Shown piece after piece: positions 34,451 to 43,957 of a DNA stretch of 64,000 nucleotides (position 1 is its first letter; each line of letters begins with the position of its first letter). Location of the stretch: contig NZ_JADBEM010000001.1 of the NCBI RefSeq assembly GCF_014873875.1, positions 10,134,717 through 10,198,716 on the forward strand, read 5' to 3'. A program made the position numbers and the translations under genes. The notes under the pieces were generated by a model. It was given only the letters and a program-made list of their open reading frames with translations. It ran no database searches and was not told the origin of the DNA. The DNA is from Actinopolymorpha pittospori (GTDB lineage Bacteria; Actinomycetota; Actinomycetes; Propionibacteriales; Actinopolymorphaceae).

Positions 34451-36544
34451 GCTCTCCGCTCAACATCCACGCCATCGGCCTGGCGTTGCCCCGGCTCGAC
34501 GGTCCCGCCAAGGTGACCGGGGCCGCGCCCTACGCCTACGAACACGTCGTGGAGCACCCGGCGTACCTGTTTCCCGTCCAGGCGAGCATCGCGCGCGGCC
34601 GGGTGGTGGCGATCGACACGAGCGCCGCGGCGGCGGTCCCGGGCGTCCTCGACGTGATGACCCACGAGAACGCTCCGCGGCTGGCCTCCGATGGTGACCT
34701 GGAGCTGTGGGTCCTGCAGAGCGACCAGGTGTTCTACCGCGGCCAGTTCGTCGCCGCCGTGACCGCCGAGAGCCCCGAGACAGCCCGTCACGCCGCCGGC
34801 CTGGTCCGGGTGGACTACGCACAGGAACGGCACGACGTCGTACTGAACGCCGACAGCGACGAGCTGTACGTCCCCGGCATGCTCACCGTCGGGGAACCCA
34901 CCGACAGCGACGACGGCGACCTCGACGCCGGACTCGCCGCGGCGGAGATCGTGGTCGACCAGACGTACACGACCCCCATGGAGCACAACAATCCGATGGA
35001 GCCGCACGCCGTCATCGCGGCCTGGCACGGCACCGGCGAGGACGCCCGGCTCACGATCTACTGCGGGTCCCAGGGTGTCTCCTGGATGCAGGCCGAGCTG
35101 GCCACGATGTTCGGGCTCGAGCCGAGCCGGATTCGGATGGTCTCGCCGTACGTCGGTGGCGGCTTCGGCTCCAAGGCGTTCGTCCACCCGGACACTGTTC
35201 TCGCGGCGCTGGCCGCGCAGCGCAGCGGCGGCCGACCGGTGAAGCTCGCGTTGACCCGGCAGCAGATGTTCGCGATCGTCGGCTACCGCACGTCGACGAT
35301 CCAGCGGGTCCAGCTCGGTGCGGACCGCGACGGACGGCTCACCGCGATCGCCCACGAGGTCGTCCAGCTCACGTCGCGGTTCAAGGAGTGGGTGGAGCAG
35401 ACGGCCCTCTCGACCCGGACCATGTACGCCGCCCCGAACCGTCGCACCAAACACCGGGTCGCCCGACTCGACCTCCCCCAGCCGACGATCATGCGGGCGC
35501 CGGGTGAGTGCCCGGGCATGTTCGCCACCGAGGTCGCCATGGACGAACTCGCGGTCGCCTGTGGCCTGGACCCGATCGAGCTGCGGATCCGCAACGAACC
35601 CGACCTCGATCCCGACACCGGCCTGCCGTTCTCCGGTCGGCACGTGGTCGAGTGCTACCGCGAAGGTGCGCGCCGCTTTGGCTGGGAAGGGCGTGATCCC
35701 ACCCCGCGCGTACGACGCGAGCACGGCTGGCTGGTCGGCACCGGCATGGCCGCCTCGACCTACCCGGCCGTCCGGATGGCTGGATCGGCGGCGTCCATCC
35801 GGTTCGGCGCCGACGGGTGCTACGTCGTTCAGATCGCCGCCGCCGACATCGGTACGGGGACCTGGACGACCCTGACCCAGGTCGCCGCCGACGCGTTGGC
35901 CGTTCCGGTCACCTCCATCGACCTGCGGATCGGGGACACGGCGCTGCCGCCGGGGTCCGCGGCCGGTCGCTCGTCCGGTATGGCGAGTTGGGGTTCGACC
36001 ATCGTCGCGGCCGCCTGCGCCTTCCGCGACGCGTACGGCACCGACCCGCCCGTGGACGCCGAGGCGCAGGCGCCGATGCCGGACCACCCCGAGGCGGAGC
36101 GGTACGCGGCGCACTCCTTCGGGGCGCAGTTCGCCGAGGTCCGGGTGCACGCCGACACCGGCGAGATCCGGGTCAGCCGGATGCTCGGCGTCTTCGACGC
36201 GGGACGGATCGTCAACCCACGCACCGCCCGCTCACAGTTCGTCGGCGGCATGACCATGGGCATCTCGATGGCCCTGCACGAGAACAGTCGTGCTCGACCC
36301 GCGGTTCGGCCACGTCGTCAACCAGGACTTCGCCGAGTACCACATCGCCGCGAACGCCGACATCGGCGAGATCGACGCCGTCTGGATCGACGAACCCGAC
36401 CTGCGTCTCAAGGCGCTGGTTGCGCGTGGCATCGGTGAGATCGGCATCGTGGGCGCGGCGGCAGCGGTCGCCAACGCCGCCTACCACGCCACCGGGATTC
36501 GGATCCGTGACCTGCCGCTCACGGCCGACCTGTTCCTGGCGTGA
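34447..36544 (+). pseudogene. Aldehyde oxidoreductase molybdopterin-binding subunit, frameshifted near residue 612
   Basis: This large PaoC-like subunit contains VGGGFGSKAF, IMRAPGECPG and the conserved catalytic region, but the frame is lost at GAGAACAGTC (36280-36289). Removing one A of the AA at 36283-36284 gives LHETVVLDPRFGHVVNQDFAEYHIAANADIGEIDA and continues to the catalytic Glu in RGIGEIGIVG and the stop at 36544. Without that the last 85 residues, including the active-site Glu, are absent. It is a single homopolymer indel, either error or inactivation. Confidence 0.88.
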
Positions 36545-36743
36545 GCGCGCCGGGCCGAGCCGGGCCGAGCGAGCCAAGCCGAGCCGACTGACCTGAGCTG
36601 ACTCGCCCACCATCGTCAAGGCTCCCTTGACAGTTCGTGCCGCACGGCGGACCGCCGGATTGGTCCCGTTTTGGACAGATCAGGCGGCCCGCGCACGCCC
36701 TCGCCCGCTGGCCGGAGGTGTACGCCTGGGGGACAATTGGACC

Positions 36744-37262
36744 ATGACCGAGCGCAAGCCAACGGGGCTCAACTTCGAGAGTTGGGTCGACAAGCAGATC
36801 CGCGAGGCCACTGAGCGGGGCGACTTCGACAACCTTCCGGGCGCCGGCAAACCGATCGCCGACCTCGACCGCCCCTACGACGAGGTCTGGGTGACCAACC
36901 ACCTGCGCCGCGAAGGGCTGTCCAGCGAGGACCTGCTGCCGACACCGCTGCGGCTGCGCAAGGAGGTCGAGCGTTTCCCCGAGACGGCGGCGAAGCTCCG
37001 CACCGAAGTTGCCGTGCGCGACGCCGCCGAGGAGCTCAACACCCGGATCATGGCCTGGCTACGCGCACCGTTCGGCCCGCCGATCCCCGTCCGCCCCGTC
37101 AAGGTCGAGGAGGCCGTCCAGCGCTGGCGGTCCGACCGGGAGGCGGCGCGCCGCGCCGAACGCCAGGCGGCCCCGACCGCCACGAACACCCCGACCGACC
37201 AGCAGGGAAGCACACCGCGACGGCGGCCGTGGTGGAGTCGACTCCTCCGCCGACCGTCCTGA
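36744..37262 (+). CDS. DUF1992 (DnaJ homologue subfamily C member 28-like) protein
   Basis: The 172-residue protein opens with the DUF1992 signature: FESWVDKQIREATERGDFDNLPGAGKPIADLD, then ELNTRIMAWLRAPFGPPIPVRPV. The C-terminal 30 residues are disordered and basic. Function is unknown despite wide distribution. An IS701-family element is inserted 14 bp after its stop codon. Confidence 0.85.
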   Translation: MTERKPTGLNFESWVDKQIREATERGDFDNLPGAGKPIADLDRPYDEVWVTNHLRREGLSSEDLLPTPLRLRKEVERFPETAAKLRTEVAVRDAAEELNTRIMAWLRAPFGPPIPVRPVKVEEAVQRWRSDREAARRAERQAAPTATNTPTDQQGSTPRRRPWWSRLLRRPS

Positions 37263-37276
37263 CGTTGGACCGTTAG

Positions 37277-38732
37277 TAGGACTTTGTCATGTCGATCATG
37301 GTGGGGCGAGTGCTTCGATGTGGTCGATGGTGACTTCTTGTCGGCAGGTGGGGCATGCGCCGGCGATGAGGGCGAGCACGATTTGTAGCTCGTGTACGAC
37401 TGCGTACAAGCTCAGGCCGGCGCATCCTGTTTTGGGTCGAGTCTGACCATGGTGCAGAAAGCTTGGGCGATCGCGACGAGTGTGACGTGGCGGTTCCAGC
37501 CGGTCCAGGAGCGTCCTTCGAAGTGGTCGAGTCCGAGCCCGGTTTTCAGTTCGCGGTAGTCGTGTTCGATCCGCCACCGGATCTTTGCCAGGTCGACGAG
37601 CTGATCGATCGGTGTGTCGGCAGGCAGGTTAGAAAGCCAGTAGTCGGTAGGCTCGTTCGCCTCATCGGGCCATTCGACCAGCAGCAGCTTCGCCGGCAAG
37701 GTCCCATCGTCTGCGCGAGGGATGTCGCGGTTGGCCGGACGTACCACGAACACCGCGAACTTCGAGGTCATGGCAGCACTCGGATTACCTTTCGTTTTTC
37801 TGGTCCCCTGCCGCCACGCCACCTCCTGGTAGGCATCGCGGCCGGCCGCCATGGCGATCTCGCGCAGACTCGATGCCGGCTTCGGGTAGTGGGGCTTGGG
37901 ACGTCTGCCAGGACCACCGGTGGGTGGCGGTGTCACCGGCTCCGCTTCGCCGGGGTGGGCGCTGGTGCCGGCTTTGAGTGCGACCACATAGTCCAGGCCA
38001 CGTTCTTCCACGCCGAGCCGGAACCTGGTGCAATCCCCATATCCGGCATCGGCAACGACGGGAAGCCTCGGCGACCCCCATTCGGTCTGCTCATCAAGCA
38101 TGTCCAGCGCGAGCCGCCACTTCTCGATATGCCTCACGTCGTCAGGGACTTTGGATTCGGCTCGCTTCCGGCGGACCTTCTCGGCCTGCTCGGGATCATC
38201 ACAGGCCTTGTCGTCCCAGCTTTCCGGGCAGAACAACCGCCAGTCGACCGCCGCCGAGCAGGTGTCGTTGACCGCGTGAACACTCACCCCGATCTGGCAG
38301 TTGGCGGTCTTGCCCAACGTCCCGGAATACTGCCAGGCCACACACGCCGAGGCAGGCCCGTCCTTGGGGAATCCGGTGTCGTCGATCACGTATGCCCGCG
38401 GCCCAATCGCCTGCGCAGCCCACGAGCTCAACCTGCGCCGCACCGCGGTGAAATCCCATGTCGAGGAGGTGACGAACTGCTGCAACCGCTGATGATCCAC
38501 ACCCAGCCGCTCCGCCATCGGCTGCATCGACTTACGCCGACCATCAGTCAACAGGCCACGCAGATACAACTCACCCGTGGCACGCTGATCCGAACGCGCA
38601 AGACAACCCAGCATGTCGGCTGCGAACTCGCCAAGCCTCGGCCGCAACTCCGCTATCTGATCAGGAGTCATGCACCGACCATGTCAGAACATCAACCACA
38701 GAACACGAAACGACACACCTAACAAAGTACTA
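37277..38732. mobile_element. IS701-family insertion sequence, complete
   Basis: The 1,456-bp element has imperfect terminal inverted repeats: TAGGACTTTGTCA at the left and TAACAAAGTACTA at the right (11 of 13 complementary). It is flanked by the 4-bp direct repeat TTAG (37273-37276 and 38733-38736), which fits the YTAR target of IS701 elements. It carries one intact transposase gene on the minus strand. Insertion is intergenic, between DUF1992 and YbaB-like genes. Confidence 0.9.
37412..38671 (-). CDS. IS701-family DDE transposase
   Basis: The 419-residue transposase shows the DDE residues in family context: AYVIDDTGFPKDGPASACVAWQYSGTLGKTANCQIGVSV (first Asp), LPVVADAGYGDCTRFR (second Asp) and IRWRIEHDYRELKTGLGLDHFEGRSWTGW (Glu). 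The N-terminal LLTDGRRKSMQPMAERLG is typical of the family. It is full length, so the element may be active. Confidence 0.95.
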   Translation of the reverse strand: MTPDQIAELRPRLGEFAADMLGCLARSDQRATGELYLRGLLTDGRRKSMQPMAERLGVDHQRLQQFVTSSTWDFTAVRRRLSSWAAQAIGPRAYVIDDTGFPKDGPASACVAWQYSGTLGKTANCQIGVSVHAVNDTCSAAVDWRLFCPESWDDKACDDPEQAEKVRRKRAESKVPDDVRHIEKWRLALDMLDEQTEWGSPRLPVVADAGYGDCTRFRLGVEERGLDYVVALKAGTSAHPGEAEPVTPPPTGGPGRRPKPHYPKPASSLREIAMAAGRDAYQEVAWRQGTRKTKGNPSAAMTSKFAVFVVRPANRDIPRADDGTLPAKLLLVEWPDEANEPTDYWLSNLPADTPIDQLVDLAKIRWRIEHDYRELKTGLGLDHFEGRSWTGWNRHVTLVAIAQAFCTMVRLDPKQDAPA

Positions 38733-38838
38733 TTAGGGATCCGCCAAGAATCCGCTCGCCACCCTCACTCCGGCGCCCACGCGCGAGATGATCATGATCG
38801 CCGTCAGGTACGCCAGCGCCGTCGTGAGGAAGAGGGAG

Positions 38839-39213
38839 ATGTCCGACCCCGCACACCAGCAACGCCAGCACCCCCTACCCAGCCAGGACAACGTCGGGTT
38901 GACACCGACCCGAGCGGGTTCCCGGGCGGCGGAGCCGACAGTGGACGGTGTCGAGAAGGAGCTCACCGGCTACGGCGAGTCCGATGACGGCCTGGTGCGG
39001 GTCTGGGTGCTGATGGACGGCTCCGTCAAGGACCTCATGATCGATCCCGCGGCGATGGGCCAGAGCGCGGACTCACTCGGCGCCCAGGCGGAAGCCGCAC
39101 TGGCGCAGGCCTACGGCGACCTCGACCACCAGCTCGGCGGCCGGCAGGCCCGCCAGGACCGGCAACTCCAACGGATCATCGCACTGCTCAGCACGGCCCG
39201 CCGCACGACCTGA
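38839..39213 (+). CDS. YbaB/EbfC-like nucleoid-associated family protein
   Basis: The 124-residue protein has a YbaB-like core: GYGESDDGLVRVWVLMDGSVKDLMIDPAAMGQSADSLGAQAEAALAQAYGDL. The N-terminal 45 residues are not homologous to YbaB and look disordered. The start ATG 38839 sits in a GAGGAAGAGGGAG stretch. This divergent actinobacterial branch is often linked to secretion loci; here it stands alone. Confidence 0.7.
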   Translation: MSDPAHQQRQHPLPSQDNVGLTPTRAGSRAAEPTVDGVEKELTGYGESDDGLVRVWVLMDGSVKDLMIDPAAMGQSADSLGAQAEAALAQAYGDLDHQLGGRQARQDRQLQRIIALLSTARRTT

Positions 39214-39266
39214 TCCAGAAGCATCCCGCGACCCGCACCGGCCGCGTCCTCCGTGAAGCCGCCGCA

Positions 39267-41477
39267 CTACCCTCGCGCGGCAGCGGACCTCGGAGCCGCG
39301 AGCAGCTTCTCCGGAGTCACCGGGAGCTCCCGGACCCGAACGCCGGTCGCGTGGTAGACGGCGTTCACGATCGCCGGCGCGACACCGATCGTGGCGAGCT
39401 CGCCGGCGCCCTTGACCCCCAGTGGGTTCACGTGCGGATCGACCTCCTCGACGAACGTGGCGTCCAGTTCGTTGATGTCGGCGTTCACCGGCACGAGGTA
39501 GTCGGCGAGGCTGCTGTTGGCGGGCCGGGCGTTGCGTGAGTCGACGACCGTCTGCTCCAGCAGGGCCATGCCGAGGCCCATCACCATTCCCCCGATGCAC
39601 TGGCTGTGCGCGGTCTTGGGGTTGACGACCCGCCCGATGCCGTACGCACCGACGATCCGCGGCACCCGCACCAGGCCGAGATCCGGATCGACCCGGACTT
39701 CCGCGATGACCGCACCGAAGGAGTGCATCGAATAGTTCGCCTGCTGCTCCCCCGCGGTGTTCTGCGCGGTCACCTCGACCGGCTCGCTCAGGGTCCGCAT
39801 GACCCCGCCCAGGTCGGCCTCAGGATCGGTCACCCCAGCCCGCTCGAAGGCCTGCCGCTTGGCCTGCACGCAGGCTTCCTGGACAGCCGTGCCGATGCTC
39901 GCCATGGTCATCGACCCGCCATGCACTGTCGCCTTGGGCAGGCTCGTGTCGCCCAGTTCGAAACGCACCCGATCGATCGACAGACCCAGGGCGTCCGCCG
40001 CGACCTGCGTCATCGAGGTGTAGGTGCCCGGCCCCATGTCACTGGACGCGGACGACACGACAGCCGTCCCGTCCGGATGCAGGACCGCCCGAGCGCTCGC
40101 CGGAGAGTAGAGGGTCGGGTAGGTGCCGGTGGCACATCCGTAGCCGACAAGGTTGCCTTGCGCGTCGCGCATCGATGCCGGCCTCGGGTCACGCCGGTCC
40201 CACCCGAAACGCTCCGCGGCCACGCGATAGCACTCGCGCAGGGAACGGCTGGAGAACGGCAGGTCCCTGTCCTCGTCCCGGTCAGGTTCGTTGCGCATCC
40301 GCAGTTCGATCGGATCCATGTCCAGCGCCACCGCGAGCTCGTCCATCGCACACTCGAGCGCGTAGATGCCACTGACCTCACCAGGAGCGCGCATGGCGGT
40401 CGGCGTCTGCACGTTCATCGGCGCGAAGCGGTAACGCGTGGCGACGTTCGGACAGGAGTAGAGGTACCTCGTCGGGTTGAGGAGGTTCTCGGCGTACTGC
40501 TCGTAGGTGGAGGTCTCGGCCATCCCCTCGTGCCTGATCGCCATCAGCCGGCCGTTCTCGTCGGCGCCGAGCGCGACCCGTTGCACAGTGTGCGGGCGGT
40601 AACCGATCAGGTTGAACATCTGCCGTCGCGTCAGGACCAGCTTGACGGGCAGGTCGACGACCCGGGCCGCCATCGCGGCGAGCGCGACGTGCGGCCAGGC
40701 TCGTAGCGCCGATCCGAAGGCGCCACCGACGAAGCGGGAAATCACCCGGATGTTCTCGGCCGGAATGTCGAACACCGACGCCATCTCGTCGCGTACGTTG
40801 TCGACCCACTGCGACTTGTCCCACAGGATCAGCTGGTCACCCTGCCAGGACGCGATCGTTGCCGGAATCTCGATCGGGTTGTGGTTCTCCCGCGGAATCA
40901 CGTACTCCGCATCGGTCCGCACCGACGCCTCCCGCATCGCGGCGTCGACGTTCCCGCGGCCCATCTCCTCGCGGAAGCCGAACATGGTCGGCTCCCAGGC
41001 GGGATCAGGCGGGAGGGCATGCCTGGCGGCGGCGGCGAACGTCGTCACCGCGGGCTCCTCGTCGTAGGTCACCTCGACGAGTGAGGCCGCGAACGTCGCC
41101 TGCTCGAAGGTGCGCGCCACGGCGAGCGCGACCGTCTGGCCCTGGAAGCGGACGCGGTCGTCCTGCAGGTTGTGCAGCCGCTCGCCCGCCGCCGGGTCGA
41201 CCGGAAGCTGCTGGTGACGCTGGTACGGGAGCCTCGGCGCGTTCTGATGGGTCAGCACCGCCACCACACCGGGCGCCGCCTCCGCGGCCGCTGTGTCGAT
41301 CGCGGCGATCCGTCCGTTGGCGATGGTGGAGCCGACGATGACGCCGTAGACCATGTCCGGGCCGGGGTCGAACTCCGCCGCGTACGTCGCCCCACCGGTG
41401 ACCTTCAACCGACCGTCGACCCGGCTCACCGGCTGCCCGACGACGGGACGGACCGCCGCTCCTGGCATGGATGTCAT
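39267..41477 (-). CDS. Aldehyde oxidoreductase/xanthine dehydrogenase molybdopterin-binding subunit (second copy, intact)
   Basis: The 736-residue subunit starts PVVGQPVSRVDGRLKVTGGATYAAEFD and contains FVGGAFGSALRAWPH (molybdopterin contact), AMRAPGEVSGIYALECAMDELA and the catalytic Glu in LGVKGAGELATIG near the C-terminus. It is distantly paralogous to the broken subunit at 34.4 kb. The ATG overlaps the FAD-subunit stop (ATGA). It is the third gene of a three-gene operon running opposite to the first copy. Confidence 0.93.
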   Translation of the reverse strand: MTSMPGAAVRPVVGQPVSRVDGRLKVTGGATYAAEFDPGPDMVYGVIVGSTIANGRIAAIDTAAAEAAPGVVAVLTHQNAPRLPYQRHQQLPVDPAAGERLHNLQDDRVRFQGQTVALAVARTFEQATFAASLVEVTYDEEPAVTTFAAAARHALPPDPAWEPTMFGFREEMGRGNVDAAMREASVRTDAEYVIPRENHNPIEIPATIASWQGDQLILWDKSQWVDNVRDEMASVFDIPAENIRVISRFVGGAFGSALRAWPHVALAAMAARVVDLPVKLVLTRRQMFNLIGYRPHTVQRVALGADENGRLMAIRHEGMAETSTYEQYAENLLNPTRYLYSCPNVATRYRFAPMNVQTPTAMRAPGEVSGIYALECAMDELAVALDMDPIELRMRNEPDRDEDRDLPFSSRSLRECYRVAAERFGWDRRDPRPASMRDAQGNLVGYGCATGTYPTLYSPASARAVLHPDGTAVVSSASSDMGPGTYTSMTQVAADALGLSIDRVRFELGDTSLPKATVHGGSMTMASIGTAVQEACVQAKRQAFERAGVTDPEADLGGVMRTLSEPVEVTAQNTAGEQQANYSMHSFGAVIAEVRVDPDLGLVRVPRIVGAYGIGRVVNPKTAHSQCIGGMVMGLGMALLEQTVVDSRNARPANSSLADYLVPVNADINELDATFVEEVDPHVNPLGVKGAGELATIGVAPAIVNAVYHATGVRVRELPVTPEKLLAAPRSAAARG

Positions 41478-42463
41478 GCGTTACCCCCAACGGTCTGCAG
41501 GGCGCGGAACACCGCGCGCCGCATCAGGTCGAGCTTGAACGCGTTGCCCTCGCGCGGCGCCGCGCCGTCGGAGGCCCGTTCGGCGGCCGCCATGAACGCG
41601 TCGTCGTCGGGGCGGACGTCGGCGAGCGCCTGCTCCACTCCGCGCATCCGCCAGGGCTTCGCACCCACGCCGCCCATCGCCACCCGGGCCTCGCGGATCC
41701 GGTCCCCCTCCATGTCCAGCGCCACCGCCGCGGACACCAGCGCGAACTCGAAGGACGTCCGGTCCCGCACCTTGAGGTAGGTCGAGCGTCGTCCACCCGC
41801 GAAGGCCGGTATGTCGATCGCCGTGATGACCTCTCCTCGCCGCAGCACCGTCTCCACCTCCGGTGTGTCACCCGGCATCTGGTGGAGGTCGTCGACGGGG
41901 ATCACGCGGTCACCCTTCGGCCCGCGGACCAGTACCGCCGCGTCCAGGGCGACCAGCGGTACGGCGAAGTCCGAGGCGTGGCTGGCGATGCAGTGCTCGG
42001 AGACGCCGAGAACAGCGTGCATCCGGTTGTCGCCGTCCATCGCCGCGCAACCGGAGCCAAGCTCACGCTTGTTGCACTGCGCGACGCCAGGATCGCGGAA
42101 GTACACGCAGCGTGTACGTTGCAGCAGGTTGCCGCCGATGGTCGCCATGTTGCGCACCTGCGCCGATGCGGACAGCAGCAGGGCCTGCGAGACGAGGGGG
42201 AAGGCGTCGCGGACCGCGGGGTGGTCGGCCACGTCGCTCATCCGAGCGCCGGCGCCCATCCGGAGCGAGCCGCCGCGTTCGATGCCTATGTGCGCGTCGA
42301 GCACACCGCCGTTCAGCGCGACCAGGTGCTCCGGACGCCGGATCTCGTCCGTCAGCAGTTGCATCATGTCCGTGCCGCCGGCGATGAACTCACTGACCGG
42401 CGCCGCGCCGAGTTCAGCCGCGGTGGCGAGGTTCGTGGGACGTTCGAGTGTGAACGGATACAT
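41474..42463 (-). CDS. Aldehyde oxidoreductase FAD-binding subunit (PaoB-like, second copy)
   Basis: The 329-residue subunit has FIAGGTDMMQLL and NMATIGGNLLQRTRCVYFRD for FAD, then CNKRELGSGCAAMDG, the extra-cluster cysteines of the PaoB type. Its start lies 3 bp after the stop of the [2Fe-2S] gene. Confidence 0.92.
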   Translation of the reverse strand: MYPFTLERPTNLATAAELGAAPVSEFIAGGTDMMQLLTDEIRRPEHLVALNGGVLDAHIGIERGGSLRMGAGARMSDVADHPAVRDAFPLVSQALLLSASAQVRNMATIGGNLLQRTRCVYFRDPGVAQCNKRELGSGCAAMDGDNRMHAVLGVSEHCIASHASDFAVPLVALDAAVLVRGPKGDRVIPVDDLHQMPGDTPEVETVLRRGEVITAIDIPAFAGGRRSTYLKVRDRTSFEFALVSAAVALDMEGDRIREARVAMGGVGAKPWRMRGVEQALADVRPDDDAFMAAAERASDGAAPREGNAFKLDLMRRAVFRALQTVGGNA

Positions 42464-42466
42464 CGG

Positions 42467-42991
42467 TCACGCCTTGTCCTTCGCGGCCGCGCGCGGCTCG
42501 GGTACGCGTGGCGCGCGCCCGACCTCGGCGATGGCGGCGACGATATTGGTGTATGCGCCGCAGCGGCACAGGTTTCCGCTCATGAACTCGCTGATCTCTT
42601 CCCGGGAACCCGTACGCCCCTCACTCAGCAGGCCCGCGGCGGACATGATCTGCCCGGGCGTGCAGTAGCCACACTGGAAGGCGTCGTGGTCGATGAAGGC
42701 CTGCTGGAGTGGGTGGAGTTCGTCGGCACCCGGCGGCGCCATCCCCTCGATGGTCGTGATCTCCTGGTCGTCGTACAACGCGGCCAGCGCGAGACAGGAC
42801 TTGATCCGGCGGCCGTCCGCGAGAACCGTGCAGGCCCCACACATCCCAAGCCCGCATCCCTTCTTCGTGCCGGTCAGCTTCAGGTGTTCACGAAGCGCGT
42901 CCAGCAGGGTGGTGCGCGGGTCGAGGTCGGGAAGAGAGTGTGTCTCCCCATTCACGCGGAGCGTGACCGAGACCGCTTGCGTCACAGGCAT
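42467..42991 (-). CDS. Aldehyde oxidoreductase [2Fe-2S] subunit (second copy)
   Basis: The 174-residue subunit has CGLGMCGACTVLADGRRIKSC and CGYCTPGQIMSAAG ... NLCRCGAYTNI, binding two [2Fe-2S] clusters. It lacks a Tat signal. It leads the second operon, whose promoter should lie in 42992-43200. Confidence 0.93.
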   Translation of the reverse strand: MPVTQAVSVTLRVNGETHSLPDLDPRTTLLDALREHLKLTGTKKGCGLGMCGACTVLADGRRIKSCLALAALYDDQEITTIEGMAPPGADELHPLQQAFIDHDAFQCGYCTPGQIMSAAGLLSEGRTGSREEISEFMSGNLCRCGAYTNIVAAIAEVGRAPRVPEPRAAAKDKA

Positions 42992-43213
42992 ACCGGCCTC
43001 CCCATCGGTACGGCGGTATTCGTCGAGAGGTCCCGCGACGGGACGTCACCATGAGGGGCCTTCCCGGAACCACCGAGGCATAACCCGTTCCGCCGCGCCA
43101 CGCCGCCAGACCGAGAAGCCGAGAGGTCGAGAGTTCGAGAAGCCGTACGAAATAAGGCCTGACGCAATCGACGCCGGGACTCCACCCGGCTCAGGCTGGG
43201 GGAGAATGTGGTA

Positions 43214-43546
43214 ATGGCCAGGACGTGGAGCGGCGTACCTCTGTTGATGATGGCCGACTACCTCGCCGACCCCATGTGGGTCCGCTCACCCAGTGGACGA
43301 GGCGGTCGAATGGTTCCTCTCGAGGAGCTGCCGTTGTCGGCGGACCTGGTGGGACGACTCCGGGCCTGGGCTGGCGTCTTCGACGACTTAGCCCGCACGA
43401 ACTACGAATGGCCCTCCGCCGAGGCTCATGGGCGCTGGATCGACACGGGCAGGAGCCTGTGCGAGGAGGCGCGCGCCGAACTCGGCGACCTCTACGACGT
43501 CACGTACTTCCATGACCGAGATCTCTCGGATCGTCCGGGCGGGTGA
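43214..43546 (+). CDS. Hypothetical protein
   Basis: The 110-residue protein begins MARTWSGVPLLMMADYLADPMW and contains LPLSADLVGRLRAWAGVFDDLARTNYEWPS. GGGGGAG about 9 bases upstream supports ATG 43214 over GTG 43208. It resembles small cytosolic proteins that recur in actinomycetes, but no function is known to me. Confidence 0.65.
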   Translation: MARTWSGVPLLMMADYLADPMWVRSPSGRGGRMVPLEELPLSADLVGRLRAWAGVFDDLARTNYEWPSAEAHGRWIDTGRSLCEEARAELGDLYDVTYFHDRDLSDRPGG

Positions 43547-43611
43547 CGCCTGGCTTCCGCGGCCTGCCGGCACGCGTCATGCTCCGACAGAACGCGGATA
43601 GGGTCACCGGA

Positions 43612-43950
43612 ATGCCGCCGCGTCCGCTCGCCCTCCGTCTGCCGTCCATCGCGTTGGCGTGCGTGATGGCGCTGCTCGGGATGCTCACCCTGCCGGCGGC
43701 GGTGCTCTACGTGATCGTGTCGAACTACAAGGTGACCCTGGGTCTTCCGGCGTTCCTCGGGTACGCGTTCTCAGGCGTCATGTGGTTCTACTCCCGGCGG
43801 ACGGCAACGCTGCGCTGGACCTGGCTCCTGGTGGCACTGGGTCTGATCGCGGTGATCGTCGTCTCGTTCGTGCCGGTGAGCGCCTTCGCCCTCGCGGCGT
43901 ACGACGAATGGAGGGAGACCCAGCCGGGCGGCCGCGGCTACCAGCCCTGA
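43612..43950 (+). CDS. Small integral membrane protein
   Basis: The 112-residue protein has three hydrophobic helices (IALACVMALLGMLTLPAAVLYVIV, LPAFLGYAFSGVMWF, WTWLLVALGLIAVIVVSFVPV) and a hydrophilic tail. The ATG lacks a strong ribosome binding site; an in-frame GTG at 43543 would add 23 residues. It converges on ykoF with 7 bp between the stop codons. Confidence 0.6.
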   Translation: MPPRPLALRLPSIALACVMALLGMLTLPAAVLYVIVSNYKVTLGLPAFLGYAFSGVMWFYSRRTATLRWTWLLVALGLIAVIVVSFVPVSAFALAAYDEWRETQPGGRGYQP

Positions 43951-43957
43951 GTGCGAC

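Noticed and set aside
38733..38966. Minus-strand hydrophobic ORF entering the IS701 right end, as a gene broken by the element
   Set aside because: It has one hydrophobic stretch but no credible start or family, and it overlaps the YbaB-like gene.
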